From Clostridia bacterium (GTDB lineage Bacteria; Bacillota; Clostridia; RUG12999), in contig JAAWTG010000002.1 in assembly GCA_022801925.1 (NCBI GenBank), positions 1 to 64,000 of the forward strand: a stretch of 64,000 nt of DNA, in the 5' to 3' direction. Every line of letters starts with the position of its first letter. Position 1 is the stretch's first letter. This document shows positions 17,849-27,731 of the stretch, one piece after another. The position numbers and the translations under genes were made by a program. The notes below the pieces were generated by a model. The model searched no databases. It saw nothing but the letters and a program-made list of their open reading frames with translations, and had not been told where the DNA came from.

Positions 17849-18820
17849 TTATTCCGCGGGTTCACCCTCTTCGGGCTGCTCCTGCGCAGGGGATTCTTCT
17901 GTCAGCGCAGCTTCAAACAATGCGGCAGCAAATTCTTGCGGATTGAATTTCTGCAAATGGTCAATCCCTTCGCCCACGCCGATGAATTTCACAGGCAAAT
18001 GCTGTTCATGGCTGATGGCAATGACAACACCGCCTTTGGCGCTGCCGTCTAATTTGGTTAAAATCAGTCCGGTAATCTCCGCAATCTCACCGAACGTTTT
18101 CGCCTGTGAAAGAGCATTTTGTCCGGTAGTTGCGTCCAGAACAAGCAGCGTTTCTTTTTTTGCGTCCGGTGCCTCGCGGTCTGCCACTTTCAGAATTTTT
18201 TGCAGTTCCGCCATGAGATTCTTTTTGTTGTGCAGACGCCCTGCCGTGTCCACAATCAGAATGTCGGAGCCGCGGGATTTTGCCGCATTTACCGCGTCAA
18301 ACACAACCGCCGCGGGATCGCTGCCTTCGCCGTGGGAAATTACCTCCACGCCTGCGCGTTCTCCCCAGATTTTGAGTTGTTCCGTTGCTGCTGCGCGGAA
18401 GGTATCCGCTGCCGCCAGCAACACATTTTTACCGTCTGCTTTGAATTTTGCCGCCAGTTTTCCAATGCTGGTGGTTTTGCCCACGCCGTTGACGCCGATA
18501 ATCAGATAAATGGTCAGCGGGGAAGCGGATTCGGATTCCTCCGGTGCATGTTCTACCAAAAATTCGGTGATAATAGCCTGCAATTCTGTTTTCAAATCTG
18601 CACCTTCGGTAATTTTTTTCTCTTTTGCTGCGTCACGTAAGCGGTCAATGATGTCCATTGCCGTTTCCGCGCCGACGTCGGCGATAATGAGCGCTTCTTC
18701 CAATTCGTCAAACAGTTCGTCGTCCACTTTTTTGAACTGGTGAAACACCTGTTCAACGCGCTCGGTGAACACTTGTTTTGTTTTGGTGAGTCCTTCCTTG
18801 AGTTTATTAAAAAATCCCAT
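17849..18820 (-). CDS. ftsY: signal recognition particle receptor FtsY
   Basis: GVNGVGKTTSIGKLA, DTFRAAATEQL, VDTAGRLHNKKNLMAEL, TKLDGSAKGG. Confidence 0.97.
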   Translation of the reverse strand: MGFFNKLKEGLTKTKQVFTERVEQVFHQFKKVDDELFDELEEALIIADVGAETAMDIIDRLRDAAKEKKITEGADLKTELQAIITEFLVEHAPEESESASPLTIYLIIGVNGVGKTTSIGKLAAKFKADGKNVLLAAADTFRAAATEQLKIWGERAGVEVISHGEGSDPAAVVFDAVNAAKSRGSDILIVDTAGRLHNKKNLMAELQKILKVADREAPDAKKETLLVLDATTGQNALSQAKTFGEIAEITGLILTKLDGSAKGGVVIAISHEQHLPVKFIGVGEGIDHLQKFNPQEFAAALFEAALTEESPAQEQPEEGEPAE

Positions 18821-18849
18821 GACTTCGTGCTTCCTTTCCTGCTTTATAG

Positions 18850-21800
18850 TTATTGCGCTGCCGCGAGTTTATCACTGATATCAATGGAAAGCAGGCTGGT
18901 TACGCCTTTTTCCTGCATGGTGACCCCATAGAGCGTGTCGGCGGCTTCCATGGTGCCTTTTCGGTGCGTGATAACGATAAACTGCGTGTGCTTGGAAAAG
19001 TTTTTCAAATAATCTGCAAACCGGAACACGTTTACATCGTCAAGCGCTGCTTCGATTTCATCGAAAATGCAAAAATAAGTCGGACGGATTTGCAGAATCG
19101 AAAAGATGAGGGCGATTGCCGTAAACGCTTTTTCGCCGCCGGAGAGCAACGTGATGCTTTGCAGTTTTTTGCCGGGCGGCTGCACGTCAATTTCAATGCC
19201 GCTGCCCAAAACGTCCTCGGGGTCGCTGAGTCGAAGCTGCGCGTGACCGCCGCCGAACAGGTCGCGGAACGTTTTTTGGAATGTGACGCACAGTTTGCTG
19301 AAATGTTCTTCAAACAGTTCCGTCATGGTCTGCGTCATTTCTTCAATCAACGCTTCCAGACTGCGTTTCGCTTCTACTAAATCCTCCAATTGCTTGCTCA
19401 TGAATTCATAGCGTTCTTTGACCTGCGTATATTCTTCAATGGCGTCTACATTAATAGGACCGAGCAGTTTGATTTGCTGCCGTACGTCCAAAAGTTGTTT
19501 GCGGTAGGCGGAAAAATCTTCCACGTCCCGCCGCAGCGGTACAGCGGTGGAATAGGTCAACTCATAAGAATCCCAAAGTTTCGCCAAAATATCGTCTTTG
19601 GTGGAAAGTAGTTTTTCCTGTTGTCCCTGCACACGAAGCAGTTCCGCTTGCAGCTTCAGTTGTTCCTCATGATATTCCCGTACCTGTACATCAATTTCAT
19701 CCAGTTTGGTATCAATAGCGCTGCGTTTTTGCGACAGTTCCTCCAGCGCAGCCTCTGTTTTTGTTTTGTTTTCACTCAGCCGCTGCATTTCCTGCTCATT
19801 TTGAGAAATCGTCTGAGAGAATTTCTCCATTTCCGCCGATAGCTGCGCGGTTTCCGCTTCGCCGCTTTGTATGCCGGATTGCAGGGAGGATAGCTCTGCT
19901 TCGGTGTCCTGTTTTCGCTCCAGACAAAGCTGACGGTCGTGCTGCAAACTGTTCAAGTGCAGCTTTTGTTCGTTGATGGCGTCCTGCTGTTTGCTGCAAG
20001 CGTCTGTGCATTCCGTCTGTTTCAGCACAAGAGCAGCGCTTTGTTGTTCCAATGTTTCCAGTTCAGCCGCCAGCGTATCGTTTTGCTGCGCCAACGCGTC
20101 CGCCGTTTGGTCGGCGCGTCCGGTGCGCGTGACAATGGCACTCCATTCAGATTCCAAATTTTGACACGCCGTTTCCAGTTGCCGAAGCTGCTGCTGCGCG
20201 TGTGTACATTCCATTTCGCCGGTGGTACAGCGGTTTTTGCTTTCAAAAAACGTCCGCTGACTTTCCGCCGCCGCCGCCGCCGCTGCTTCCGCCTGTGATT
20301 TTAACACGGGAAGCTGTTTGTCATACTGTAAGAGTTGCTCGGATAATACGGCGATGGATTGTTCCAATTCTTTGATTCCCGCGCTGCGGGACAATGCGCC
20401 GCTGACGCGGTTCACGCTGCCGCCCGTCATAGACCCGCCCGGGTTGAGTAAATCGCCTTGCAGCGTCACGATTTTCATACGGTGTCCGGTTGCCTTTGCC
20501 AGCGCAATGGCGTGGTCAATGGTGTCCATCACAACCGTGCGTCCCAACAGGTTGCGGATAATGCCGTTGAACCGGTCTTGCGTTTTCACCAAATCGGCAG
20601 CGATACCGATATACCCTTCCGCGCTCTGCGCCTGTCCGGCGTTTTGTAGCGTCAACGGTTTCATTTCACTGACCGGTAAAAACGTGACGCGACCTTTGCC
20701 GGACTGTTTCAAATAGGCAATTGCCGCTTTTGCGTCTTGCGGCGAGTCCACAATAATGTGGTTCATGGCGCCGCCCAGCGCGGTTTCAATGGCAACGGTG
20801 GTTTTCGCGTCTGTTTCAATCAGACTGGAAACGGGACCGTAAATCTGCCGCTTTTGCAGACTGCCGCGTTTATATTCCGTCATGACGGCTTTTACGCTGC
20901 GGGAATAGCCGTCATAGTCTTTTTCCAATTCCTCCAAGACATGTTTTTTGTTGGAGAGGGTGTTGTATTCCGTCTGCGCAGTTTCCCGCTGACGCAATAG
21001 CTGTGTATGGGCGGTCTGTGCCTGACGGCTGCTTATCTCTTTTTCTTGATATGCCGCCGCCGCGTCCTGCTGTTCCTGCTGCAATTTTTGATAGGCTTCT
21101 TCTAATGCCAGCAAGGTTTGCCGGCCCTGCGCCAATGCATTTTCAGCGTCTGTTTTTTGGGATTGCAGTTCCTCCAGACGCTCTTTCAGCGTGTTGGATA
21201 GTTCCGTGCTTCCGGTGATTTGTGCAAGATTCGCGGAACGTTGTTCCTTCTTCTCCAAAATGGAACTGCGAACGGTTTCCAGCTGCGTTTCTAATTCGTG
21301 CAGCGACGCAGTATCTGCCGCAAGCTGCGCCTCCAATGCCGCAAGCTGCGCCTCGCCTTCCGTCAGCGCGGCAGTGTGCGTATCCAACTGGACGCTGCGT
21401 TCTTGAAGCGTCTGCGTCAGGGCGGATATCCGTTCCAACTGTATGCTTTTTTCTGCACTGCGCCTTGCAATGGTGTTTTTATGATTTTCAATGTTGGTGC
21501 GCAGAACATTGATTTCGCCTTCCAAACGAACGGCTTCGTTGCCCGCGCTGTAGGCAGCGGCGCGGTGACTGTCCATCTCCGCGTCCAGTTCGCGAAGCTG
21601 CTGCTTGATTTGTTCCGCCTGCGTTTCCGCCGCTTGATTTTTGTTAGTGCTTTCCTGCATTTGCCCTTCGACAATGGCGATTTTTTCTGCCACTTGTTTC
21701 AGCGAAGATTCCGTTTTGTCAATATCATGCAGCCATACATTGACTTCCAGTTCTTTTTGGTTTTCGCGCAGCGCCAGATATTTTTTTGCCTTTTCACTCT

Positions 21801-22422
21801 GCGCTTTCAGCGGGCCAATACGCCCTTCGATTTCTGCCAAAATATCGCTGACGCGCAGAATGTTGTCCTCCGACTGCCCCAGTTTTTTCACCGCTTCGTC
21901 TTTTTTGTAACGGTATTTGGTAATACCGGCGGCTTCGTCAAAAATGTGGCGGCGGTCAGTTGATTTGGCGCTGATGATTTCGTCAATCTTTCCCTGCCCC
22001 ACGTTGGAATAGCCATCCCGTCCCAGACCGGTATCCATGAAAAGTTCATAGATATCTTTCAATCGGCAGGGAGACTTGTTAATGAGATATTCACTTTCGC
22101 CGGAGCGGTAGACGCGGCGCGTGACGCTGATTTCCTCGAAATCCAGCGGCATGGAACGGTCGCTGTTGTCCATGACAATTGTGACCTCCGCGAATCCAAC
22201 AGGTTTACGCGTTTGCGTGCCGGAGAAAATAACGTCCTCCATTTTAGAGCCGCGCAATGTTTTTGCACTCATTTCCCCCATCACCCAGCGGAGTGCGTCG
22301 GAAATGTTGCTTTTGCCGCTGCCGTTTGGCCCTACAACGGCGGTGATACCCGGCTTAAATTCCAGCTTAACTTTATCAGCAAAGGATTTGAACCCCTGCG
22401 CTTCCAGTGCTTTGAAATACAA
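18850..22422 (-). CDS. smc: chromosome segregation protein SMC
   Basis: 1190 aa; GPNGSGKSNISDALRWVMGE, coiled coils, hinge, LLSGGEKAFTAIALIF...FCIFDEIEAALDDVNV. Confidence 0.98.
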   Translation of the reverse strand: MYFKALEAQGFKSFADKVKLEFKPGITAVVGPNGSGKSNISDALRWVMGEMSAKTLRGSKMEDVIFSGTQTRKPVGFAEVTIVMDNSDRSMPLDFEEISVTRRVYRSGESEYLINKSPCRLKDIYELFMDTGLGRDGYSNVGQGKIDEIISAKSTDRRHIFDEAAGITKYRYKKDEAVKKLGQSEDNILRVSDILAEIEGRIGPLKAQSEKAKKYLALRENQKELEVNVWLHDIDKTESSLKQVAEKIAIVEGQMQESTNKNQAAETQAEQIKQQLRELDAEMDSHRAAAYSAGNEAVRLEGEINVLRTNIENHKNTIARRSAEKSIQLERISALTQTLQERSVQLDTHTAALTEGEAQLAALEAQLAADTASLHELETQLETVRSSILEKKEQRSANLAQITGSTELSNTLKERLEELQSQKTDAENALAQGRQTLLALEEAYQKLQQEQQDAAAAYQEKEISSRQAQTAHTQLLRQRETAQTEYNTLSNKKHVLEELEKDYDGYSRSVKAVMTEYKRGSLQKRQIYGPVSSLIETDAKTTVAIETALGGAMNHIIVDSPQDAKAAIAYLKQSGKGRVTFLPVSEMKPLTLQNAGQAQSAEGYIGIAADLVKTQDRFNGIIRNLLGRTVVMDTIDHAIALAKATGHRMKIVTLQGDLLNPGGSMTGGSVNRVSGALSRSAGIKELEQSIAVLSEQLLQYDKQLPVLKSQAEAAAAAAAESQRTFFESKNRCTTGEMECTHAQQQLRQLETACQNLESEWSAIVTRTGRADQTADALAQQNDTLAAELETLEQQSAALVLKQTECTDACSKQQDAINEQKLHLNSLQHDRQLCLERKQDTEAELSSLQSGIQSGEAETAQLSAEMEKFSQTISQNEQEMQRLSENKTKTEAALEELSQKRSAIDTKLDEIDVQVREYHEEQLKLQAELLRVQGQQEKLLSTKDDILAKLWDSYELTYSTAVPLRRDVEDFSAYRKQLLDVRQQIKLLGPINVDAIEEYTQVKERYEFMSKQLEDLVEAKRSLEALIEEMTQTMTELFEEHFSKLCVTFQKTFRDLFGGGHAQLRLSDPEDVLGSGIEIDVQPPGKKLQSITLLSGGEKAFTAIALIFSILQIRPTYFCIFDEIEAALDDVNVFRFADYLKNFSKHTQFIVITHRKGTMEAADTLYGVTMQEKGVTSLLSIDISDKLAAAQ

Positions 22423-22441
22423 AGAACCACTTCCTTCTATT

Positions 22442-22648
22442 TTATCCCCAAATGCCTTTCATCAGGCGGTTGATTTCTTCTTTTCGTTTTTCTGTTGCGG
22501 CATGGTCAACTACATAAACCTCTCCGTTTTTTTGCAGCACATCACCCTCCTGCGCCTCGGACGGAAGCTGTGCGCGCGGAATGTTCATCATGGTTTCGTC
22601 GGCTTCCACAACAGCAATGTCTCCCTCAAACCGGTCAATAATATACAT
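22442..22648 (-). CDS. DUF3006 domain protein
   Basis: MYIIDRFEGDIAVVEADETMMNIPRAQLPSEAQEGDVLQ; adjacent to MBL hydrolase. Confidence 0.8.
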   Translation of the reverse strand: MYIIDRFEGDIAVVEADETMMNIPRAQLPSEAQEGDVLQKNGEVYVVDHAATEKRKEEINRLMKGIWG

Positions 22649-22652
22649 GAGT

Positions 22653-23537
22653 TTATGCCCCCTTTTGTACGCTGAGCGTACCGTTATCAATGGTAATTAC
22701 AATCGTGCCGTCAAGGTCGGTGCGGTAAACGGCGGCGCCAAGTTGATCGAACCGCTGCAGCACTTTCTCGTGCGGATGTCCGTAACTGTTGCCTTCTCCG
22801 CAGCTAATCACAATGATGGAGGGGGACACCAATTGCAAAAATCCGGCGGTGTTGGAGGTATCCGAGCCATGATGCCCTGCCTGAAATACATCGCTTTTCA
22901 GCGCATTTCCAAAGTTCGACACAATAGCGGATTCGCTTTCTTTTTCGTTGTCGCCTGTGAACAAAAACGTTTTTCCGCCCAGTGACAACTGGATAGTGAC
23001 AGAATTGTTGTTCAAATCTTTATATTCACGGTCAGGAAACAAAACCTGCAAACTTGCATCGCCAATCGTAAACGTATCGCCTACTTTCGCCGGCGTTATG
23101 GTGACGCTGCGCTGCTGCGCTGTTTCCACCATGGACTGGAAAATTTTTGTCGTGGTGGTTTTGGTGGGCATATACAGTTCTTTTACCGTGAATTCGTTTA
23201 TCACATCAGGCATACCGCCGATATGGTCTTCATGCGGGTGGGTTGCCACGCAAAGTTCCAATTCCGTCACGCCCTGTGCCTTTAGATAATTTAACAAAAT
23301 GTCGCTGCTGGCGCGGGTGCCGCTGTCAATCAGAATGTTTTTTCCGGCGGTTTGAATCAGCGTTGCGTCACCCTGTCCCACGTCAATGTAATGGACAGAC
23401 GCACTGCCGGTCTGCTGTACTTGCGCCGGCGGCGGGTCGATTTGATAGGATTGTAATACGTCGGAAACGGTGCAGCCGCTAAGCAGCAGGAAACTTCCGA
23501 GCAATAACGCCGCAGCGCGGCGGAGTGGTTTTCGCAT
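22653..23537 (-). CDS. MBL-fold hydrolase, ComEC/Rec2-like lipoprotein
   Basis: Lipobox LLLSGC; HYIDVGQGDATLIQTAGKNILIDSG, THPHEDHIGGM, FTGDNEKESE, GHHGSDTSN. Confidence 0.9.
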   Translation of the reverse strand: MRKPLRRAAALLLGSFLLLSGCTVSDVLQSYQIDPPPAQVQQTGSASVHYIDVGQGDATLIQTAGKNILIDSGTRASSDILLNYLKAQGVTELELCVATHPHEDHIGGMPDVINEFTVKELYMPTKTTTTKIFQSMVETAQQRSVTITPAKVGDTFTIGDASLQVLFPDREYKDLNNNSVTIQLSLGGKTFLFTGDNEKESESAIVSNFGNALKSDVFQAGHHGSDTSNTAGFLQLVSPSIIVISCGEGNSYGHPHEKVLQRFDQLGAAVYRTDLDGTIVITIDNGTLSVQKGA

Positions 23538-23552
23538 AATTGTGTCCTCCCT

Positions 23553-24926
23553 CTATTGATGTACAATTTTTTTCGCCCAACGGTACGACAGTGTCCGGCG
23601 TATACCAAAAATACTTTGAATGATACAATAGGAATACATCACAGACAGCACAAATTCCATCGGTTTTCCAAGAATGATACCGAAAAGAATACCCGCCGGC
23701 AGACTAATCAGATAAATCGGCAAAGTGTCCAGCATGAAGGCATACATGGTGTCGCCGCCGCTGCGGAGTACGCCCACGATAACAATGCTCATAAAGGCGC
23801 GCAGCGGTATATAGGCGGAGATAATATAGATAATGTGTACCGACAGCGTGGCGGTTTCCGGCGTTACGCCGCCAAAGAGCAAATGCACAAAACGGTGAGA
23901 CAGCAGCGACATGATAACGCCGATAAGGATTCCTGAAATGAATCCCCACACGCAAAAACGTCCTGCGTCCAGTTTTGCCCGCATAATTTTGCCCGCACCA
24001 AGTTCATTGCCCAGCATGACGAGCGCGGCGTTTGCCATACCGCGGAACAGGACGGAAAACAATTGGTCCATGGTGGAGGCAATATTCATTGCCGCCACAG
24101 CGGTGGTGCCGATTCGCCCGAAAATCATGCTGTATCCGGCGGTGCCAACGCCCCAGATGGTTTCATTGAGAATCACAGGCGTTGTTTTTTGAAAAAACTG
24201 TATGGTAAACGGTTTATCAATGTGACGGAAGTCCCGCCATTTCACCTTAAAACGGTTTTGCGGCACATAGTCGAACAACAGAATGATTGCGGTTTCAATG
24301 GCGCGGGACAGCAGCGTCGCCACTGCCGCGCCCATAATACCCAGTTTAGGAAATCCGCCAACGCCGTAAATCAGCAGGTAGTTCATCAATGTGTTAAGGC
24401 TGAGCGCAATAATGCTGGCGAACATGGGCAGTTTGGCGCGCCCTGTGCAGCGCATGATGGACGAATAGGTCAGCGTCACACCGGAAAGCAGATAGGTCGG
24501 CGCGACAACAGGCAGATATTGCGCGCCCAGTTCCACCAATTGCATGTCGCCGGTAAAAACGCGCATAGCGGCTCTTGGCGCCGCCATTACTAATGCGCTG
24601 TAGAAAAAGGTCAGTCCAAACACAAGCGCAAACGACAATGCCATGGATTTGCGCACGCCCTCGTCGCTGCCCTGTCCGAAATATTGTGCCATAAACGTCG
24701 TCGCGCCGCTGGTGATACCGAAAACCACCAGCGAAATGATGAAATTGACTTGATTGGCGAGGGAGACGGCGGCAATCGCTTGGTCGCCAAGTCCCTGCAC
24801 TAGAACAACGTCCATAATGTTGAGCAGGGAGACAATACCATATTGAACGGTCATAGGCAGTGCAATATGCAGCGCTTGCCGCAAAAACATGCGATCCGGC
24901 AAAAGAATACTGCGGTTAATCAGCAT
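23553..24926 (-). CDS. MATE family efflux transporter
   Basis: 457 aa polytopic; IMDVVLVQGLGDQAIAAVSLANQVNFI. Confidence 0.93.
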   Translation of the reverse strand: MLINRSILLPDRMFLRQALHIALPMTVQYGIVSLLNIMDVVLVQGLGDQAIAAVSLANQVNFIISLVVFGITSGATTFMAQYFGQGSDEGVRKSMALSFALVFGLTFFYSALVMAAPRAAMRVFTGDMQLVELGAQYLPVVAPTYLLSGVTLTYSSIMRCTGRAKLPMFASIIALSLNTLMNYLLIYGVGGFPKLGIMGAAVATLLSRAIETAIILLFDYVPQNRFKVKWRDFRHIDKPFTIQFFQKTTPVILNETIWGVGTAGYSMIFGRIGTTAVAAMNIASTMDQLFSVLFRGMANAALVMLGNELGAGKIMRAKLDAGRFCVWGFISGILIGVIMSLLSHRFVHLLFGGVTPETATLSVHIIYIISAYIPLRAFMSIVIVGVLRSGGDTMYAFMLDTLPIYLISLPAGILFGIILGKPMEFVLSVMYSYCIIQSIFGIRRTLSYRWAKKIVHQ

Positions 24927-26307
24927 AAGCTCCCTCCTTTACAAATTTGCGCGCCCAGCGGTCTGTCAACATGCGGCGCAGTCCGAAAATACTTTTGAGC
25001 GCTTCTTCCAAATAGACACAGGGCGATACCACGTAGAGCGGCAGTTTCAGCACAATGCCAAACAGAAAGCACAGCGGCAGTCCAACACAATAGATGGAAG
25101 TGGTGTCCAGCATAAAACCAAAGAATGTGTCGCCGCCGCTGCGCAGCACACCCACGATATTAATAAAGTTAAATGCCTTAAACGGCGCATAAATAGCTAA
25201 AACCGTGATGACGTAGCGCGCGAGCGCCGCGGTTTCCGGCGTTACGTTGCGGAACAAAGTACCGACAAAGATACCGGAAAGCGACCACATACCAAGCCCT
25301 ACCAACGCGCCGATAATCCAAATCCAAAGACAAATTTGACGCGCGTGCAGTTTGGCGCGGCTGAAACTTCCTGCGCCCAGTTCCCGCCCCAGAATGACCA
25401 GCGTCGCATTGGAAAGCCCCTGGAATGCCACGGTGAAAAGCTGTTCCAGCGTGGACGCTATGTTGACCGCTGCGACAACCGCCGCGCCCATGCGTCCATA
25501 TATCATGTTGTAGCCCGCCATGCCAACGCCCCATACGGTTTCATTTAAAATGACCGGCACCGCTTTACGGTAAAAATGTCCTGCGAAAGCGCGGTCTAAC
25601 GCTCTCACATCACGCAGATGTGGGCGGTATTGCTTTTGGCAGACACGGTAGACAAACAGAAGAATCATCATAATTTCAATGCAGCGGGAAATCAGCGTTG
25701 CCACTGCCGCGCCGGCGATTTCCAGACGCGGGAAAATACCAATGCCGTAAATCAGCAAGTAGTTCAGCAAACTGTTGCAGGAAAGCGCCACCAGACTGGC
25801 GACAAGCGGCAGTTTGGGACGTCCTGTGCAGCGCAAAAGTGTGGACAGCAGCGTTGTGACGCCTGTCATCAGATAGGTGGGGGCAACAATGGGCAGATAC
25901 CGGCTGCCAAGCTGCACCAGCGTTTCGTCCGAGGTGAAAATATGCATCATCATTTTGGGAAAGGACAGCGTGACGGCGGCAACCAAAACGGCAGCGCTGC
26001 CAATGGTTAAAAATGACAACGCAGTTGTTTTGCGTACCCCTTCGCTGCTGCCCGCGCCAATATACTGTGAAATAAACGCGCCCGCTGCGCTGGAAACGCC
26101 GAAGCCCAGCATGGTCGTTACAAAATTGACCTGATTGGCGAGAGAGACCGCCGCAATAGCGTTGTCGCCCAGCCCTTCAATCAAAACAACGTCTAATATG
26201 TTGAGCAGAGAAATGATGAGATATTGTAGCGCAATGGGAAGCGCTAAAAACGTAAGCTGCTTCACAAACGCCGGATTTGGCTGTAGATAGTGCTTCAAAG
26301 ATGCCAT
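24916..26307 (-). CDS. MATE family efflux transporter (tandem paralogue)
   Basis: 463 aa; ILDVVLIEGLGDNAIAAVSLANQVNFVTTMLGFG; overlaps the next gene by 11 bp. Confidence 0.93.
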   Translation of the reverse strand: MASLKHYLQPNPAFVKQLTFLALPIALQYLIISLLNILDVVLIEGLGDNAIAAVSLANQVNFVTTMLGFGVSSAAGAFISQYIGAGSSEGVRKTTALSFLTIGSAAVLVAAVTLSFPKMMMHIFTSDETLVQLGSRYLPIVAPTYLMTGVTTLLSTLLRCTGRPKLPLVASLVALSCNSLLNYLLIYGIGIFPRLEIAGAAVATLISRCIEIMMILLFVYRVCQKQYRPHLRDVRALDRAFAGHFYRKAVPVILNETVWGVGMAGYNMIYGRMGAAVVAAVNIASTLEQLFTVAFQGLSNATLVILGRELGAGSFSRAKLHARQICLWIWIIGALVGLGMWSLSGIFVGTLFRNVTPETAALARYVITVLAIYAPFKAFNFINIVGVLRSGGDTFFGFMLDTTSIYCVGLPLCFLFGIVLKLPLYVVSPCVYLEEALKSIFGLRRMLTDRWARKFVKEGAYAD

Positions 26308-26501
26308 AGCTCCAACTCCGATATATGTAGTATTTCAGGCTGCGCGAAACGAAAACTGCACAGCCGTGTTTTTTCATTATAATATGGCAGTAAATTGCCA
26401 AGTCCCTTCATTATAACATTTTTTTGGCAAGATTACAACACCGAAGACAAAAATAGAAGACAAAAAAGTTCACAGTTTTTTAAATTTTTTTGAAAATACT
26501 C

Positions 26502-26530
26502 TTGTATTTTTTGTCAAAAAATTATATAAT
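26502..26530 (+). promoter_or_regulatory. putative promoter TTGTAT-N17-TATAAT
   Basis: Consensus-like -35/-10 upstream of the hutP-like gene. Confidence 0.55.
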
Positions 26531-26597
26531 ACATTTATATGTGCGTGTGACGCAAATGAAAAATAGGATGAAGGGCAAAAACAGAGGGTCTGAAAAT

Positions 26598-27011
26598 ATG
26601 GATGAATATGGCAGTAAAAAAGCGGCGTCTGCGGCGATTTCGCTTGCACTGACACTGACGCATGAAGAAGAAAAAGCGTATATGGAACAGCTTTTGAGAC
26701 AGGGGATTTGCGCAGTGGCAATGGACTACGGCGGCGAATTCGAGCATTCCATTATCAAAATTGTGGAACGGGCTGTATCGGGAGCGAAACGCTGCGGCAT
26801 GATTGGACAGACCCATGCGGAGGAAGGCGCGGTTGCCGGCGCGGCGCGGGAAGCGATTTCGCAAATCACCGCCAAAGCGGTTGGTATGAACATTGGCGGC
26901 AAGGTCGCGGTGGCGCGGTATCAGGATAATATTTGCGTCTGCGTGTTTTGCACCATTGGACTTTTGCATCTCAACGAGGTGGCAATCGGGTTGGGGCACC
27001 GCGTGATATAA
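26598..27011 (+). CDS. HutP-family protein
   Basis: MDEYGSKKAASAAISLALT...GAVAGAAREAISQITAKAVGMNIGGKVAVARYQDNICVCVFCTIGLLHLNEVAIGLGHRVI matches HutP family architecture. Confidence 0.85.
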   Translation: MDEYGSKKAASAAISLALTLTHEEEKAYMEQLLRQGICAVAMDYGGEFEHSIIKIVERAVSGAKRCGMIGQTHAEEGAVAGAAREAISQITAKAVGMNIGGKVAVARYQDNICVCVFCTIGLLHLNEVAIGLGHRVI

Positions 27012-27035
27012 TTTAGGAAAGCGAGGACCGGAAGA

Positions 27036-27710
27036 TTGATAAGCGTTGCAATTGACGGACCATCGGGAGCAGGGAAAAGTACCCTTGCAAAGTATCTAGC
27101 AGAAAAATATCGGTTTATATATATTGATACAGGGGCAATGTACCGGGCGGTAGGCTGGTGGGCGTTGTCACACGGCACAGACCCGAAAGATGAAGAAGGT
27201 GTGAAACGGCTCCTGCCTGAAATAGAAATGAATATCACCCATGACGGCGCAGGCGTGCAGCGCGTATCAGTCTGCGGAACAGACGTCAGCGAAAAAATCC
27301 GTACGCCGGAGGTTTCCATGGCGGCGTCCGATGTCTCCAAGATTCCGGCAGTCCGATTGAAATTGGTGGAATTGCAGCGGGAGATTGCGCGGCAGCAGAA
27401 TGTGGTGATGGACGGTCGGGATATTGGGACTTATGTTCTGCCGGAGAGCAATGTGAAAATTTTTCTAACTGCCAGTCCGCAGGAACGTGCGCAGCGGCGT
27501 TATCAGGAGCTTTTGGAAAAAGGTGTTTCCACCACGTATGACGAGGTTTTACAAGATATTATAAAACGGGATAAAAACGACAGCAGCCGCGCGTTTGCGC
27601 CGCTGAAAAAGGCAGAGGACGCTGTGGAACTGGACACAACGGGACTAAGTTTGCAGCAGGCATGTGCAGCGCTGCTGGAGACAGTCAGCCAAAAATTGGG
27701 CGGAGAATAG
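27036..27710 (+). CDS. cmk: cytidylate kinase
   Basis: ISVAIDGPSGAGKSTLAKYLA, YIDTGAMYRAVG, MDGRDIGTYVLP; TTG start. Confidence 0.97.
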   Translation: MISVAIDGPSGAGKSTLAKYLAEKYRFIYIDTGAMYRAVGWWALSHGTDPKDEEGVKRLLPEIEMNITHDGAGVQRVSVCGTDVSEKIRTPEVSMAASDVSKIPAVRLKLVELQREIARQQNVVMDGRDIGTYVLPESNVKIFLTASPQERAQRRYQELLEKGVSTTYDEVLQDIIKRDKNDSSRAFAPLKKAEDAVELDTTGLSLQQACAALLETVSQKLGGE

Positions 27711-27731
27711 ACCGCATAAGGATGTGTTGGC

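Noticed and set aside
17565-18509. 314-aa plus-strand ORF
   Set aside because: Antisense to ftsY and the end of the UPF0182 gene; Ser/Ala-rich shadow translation.
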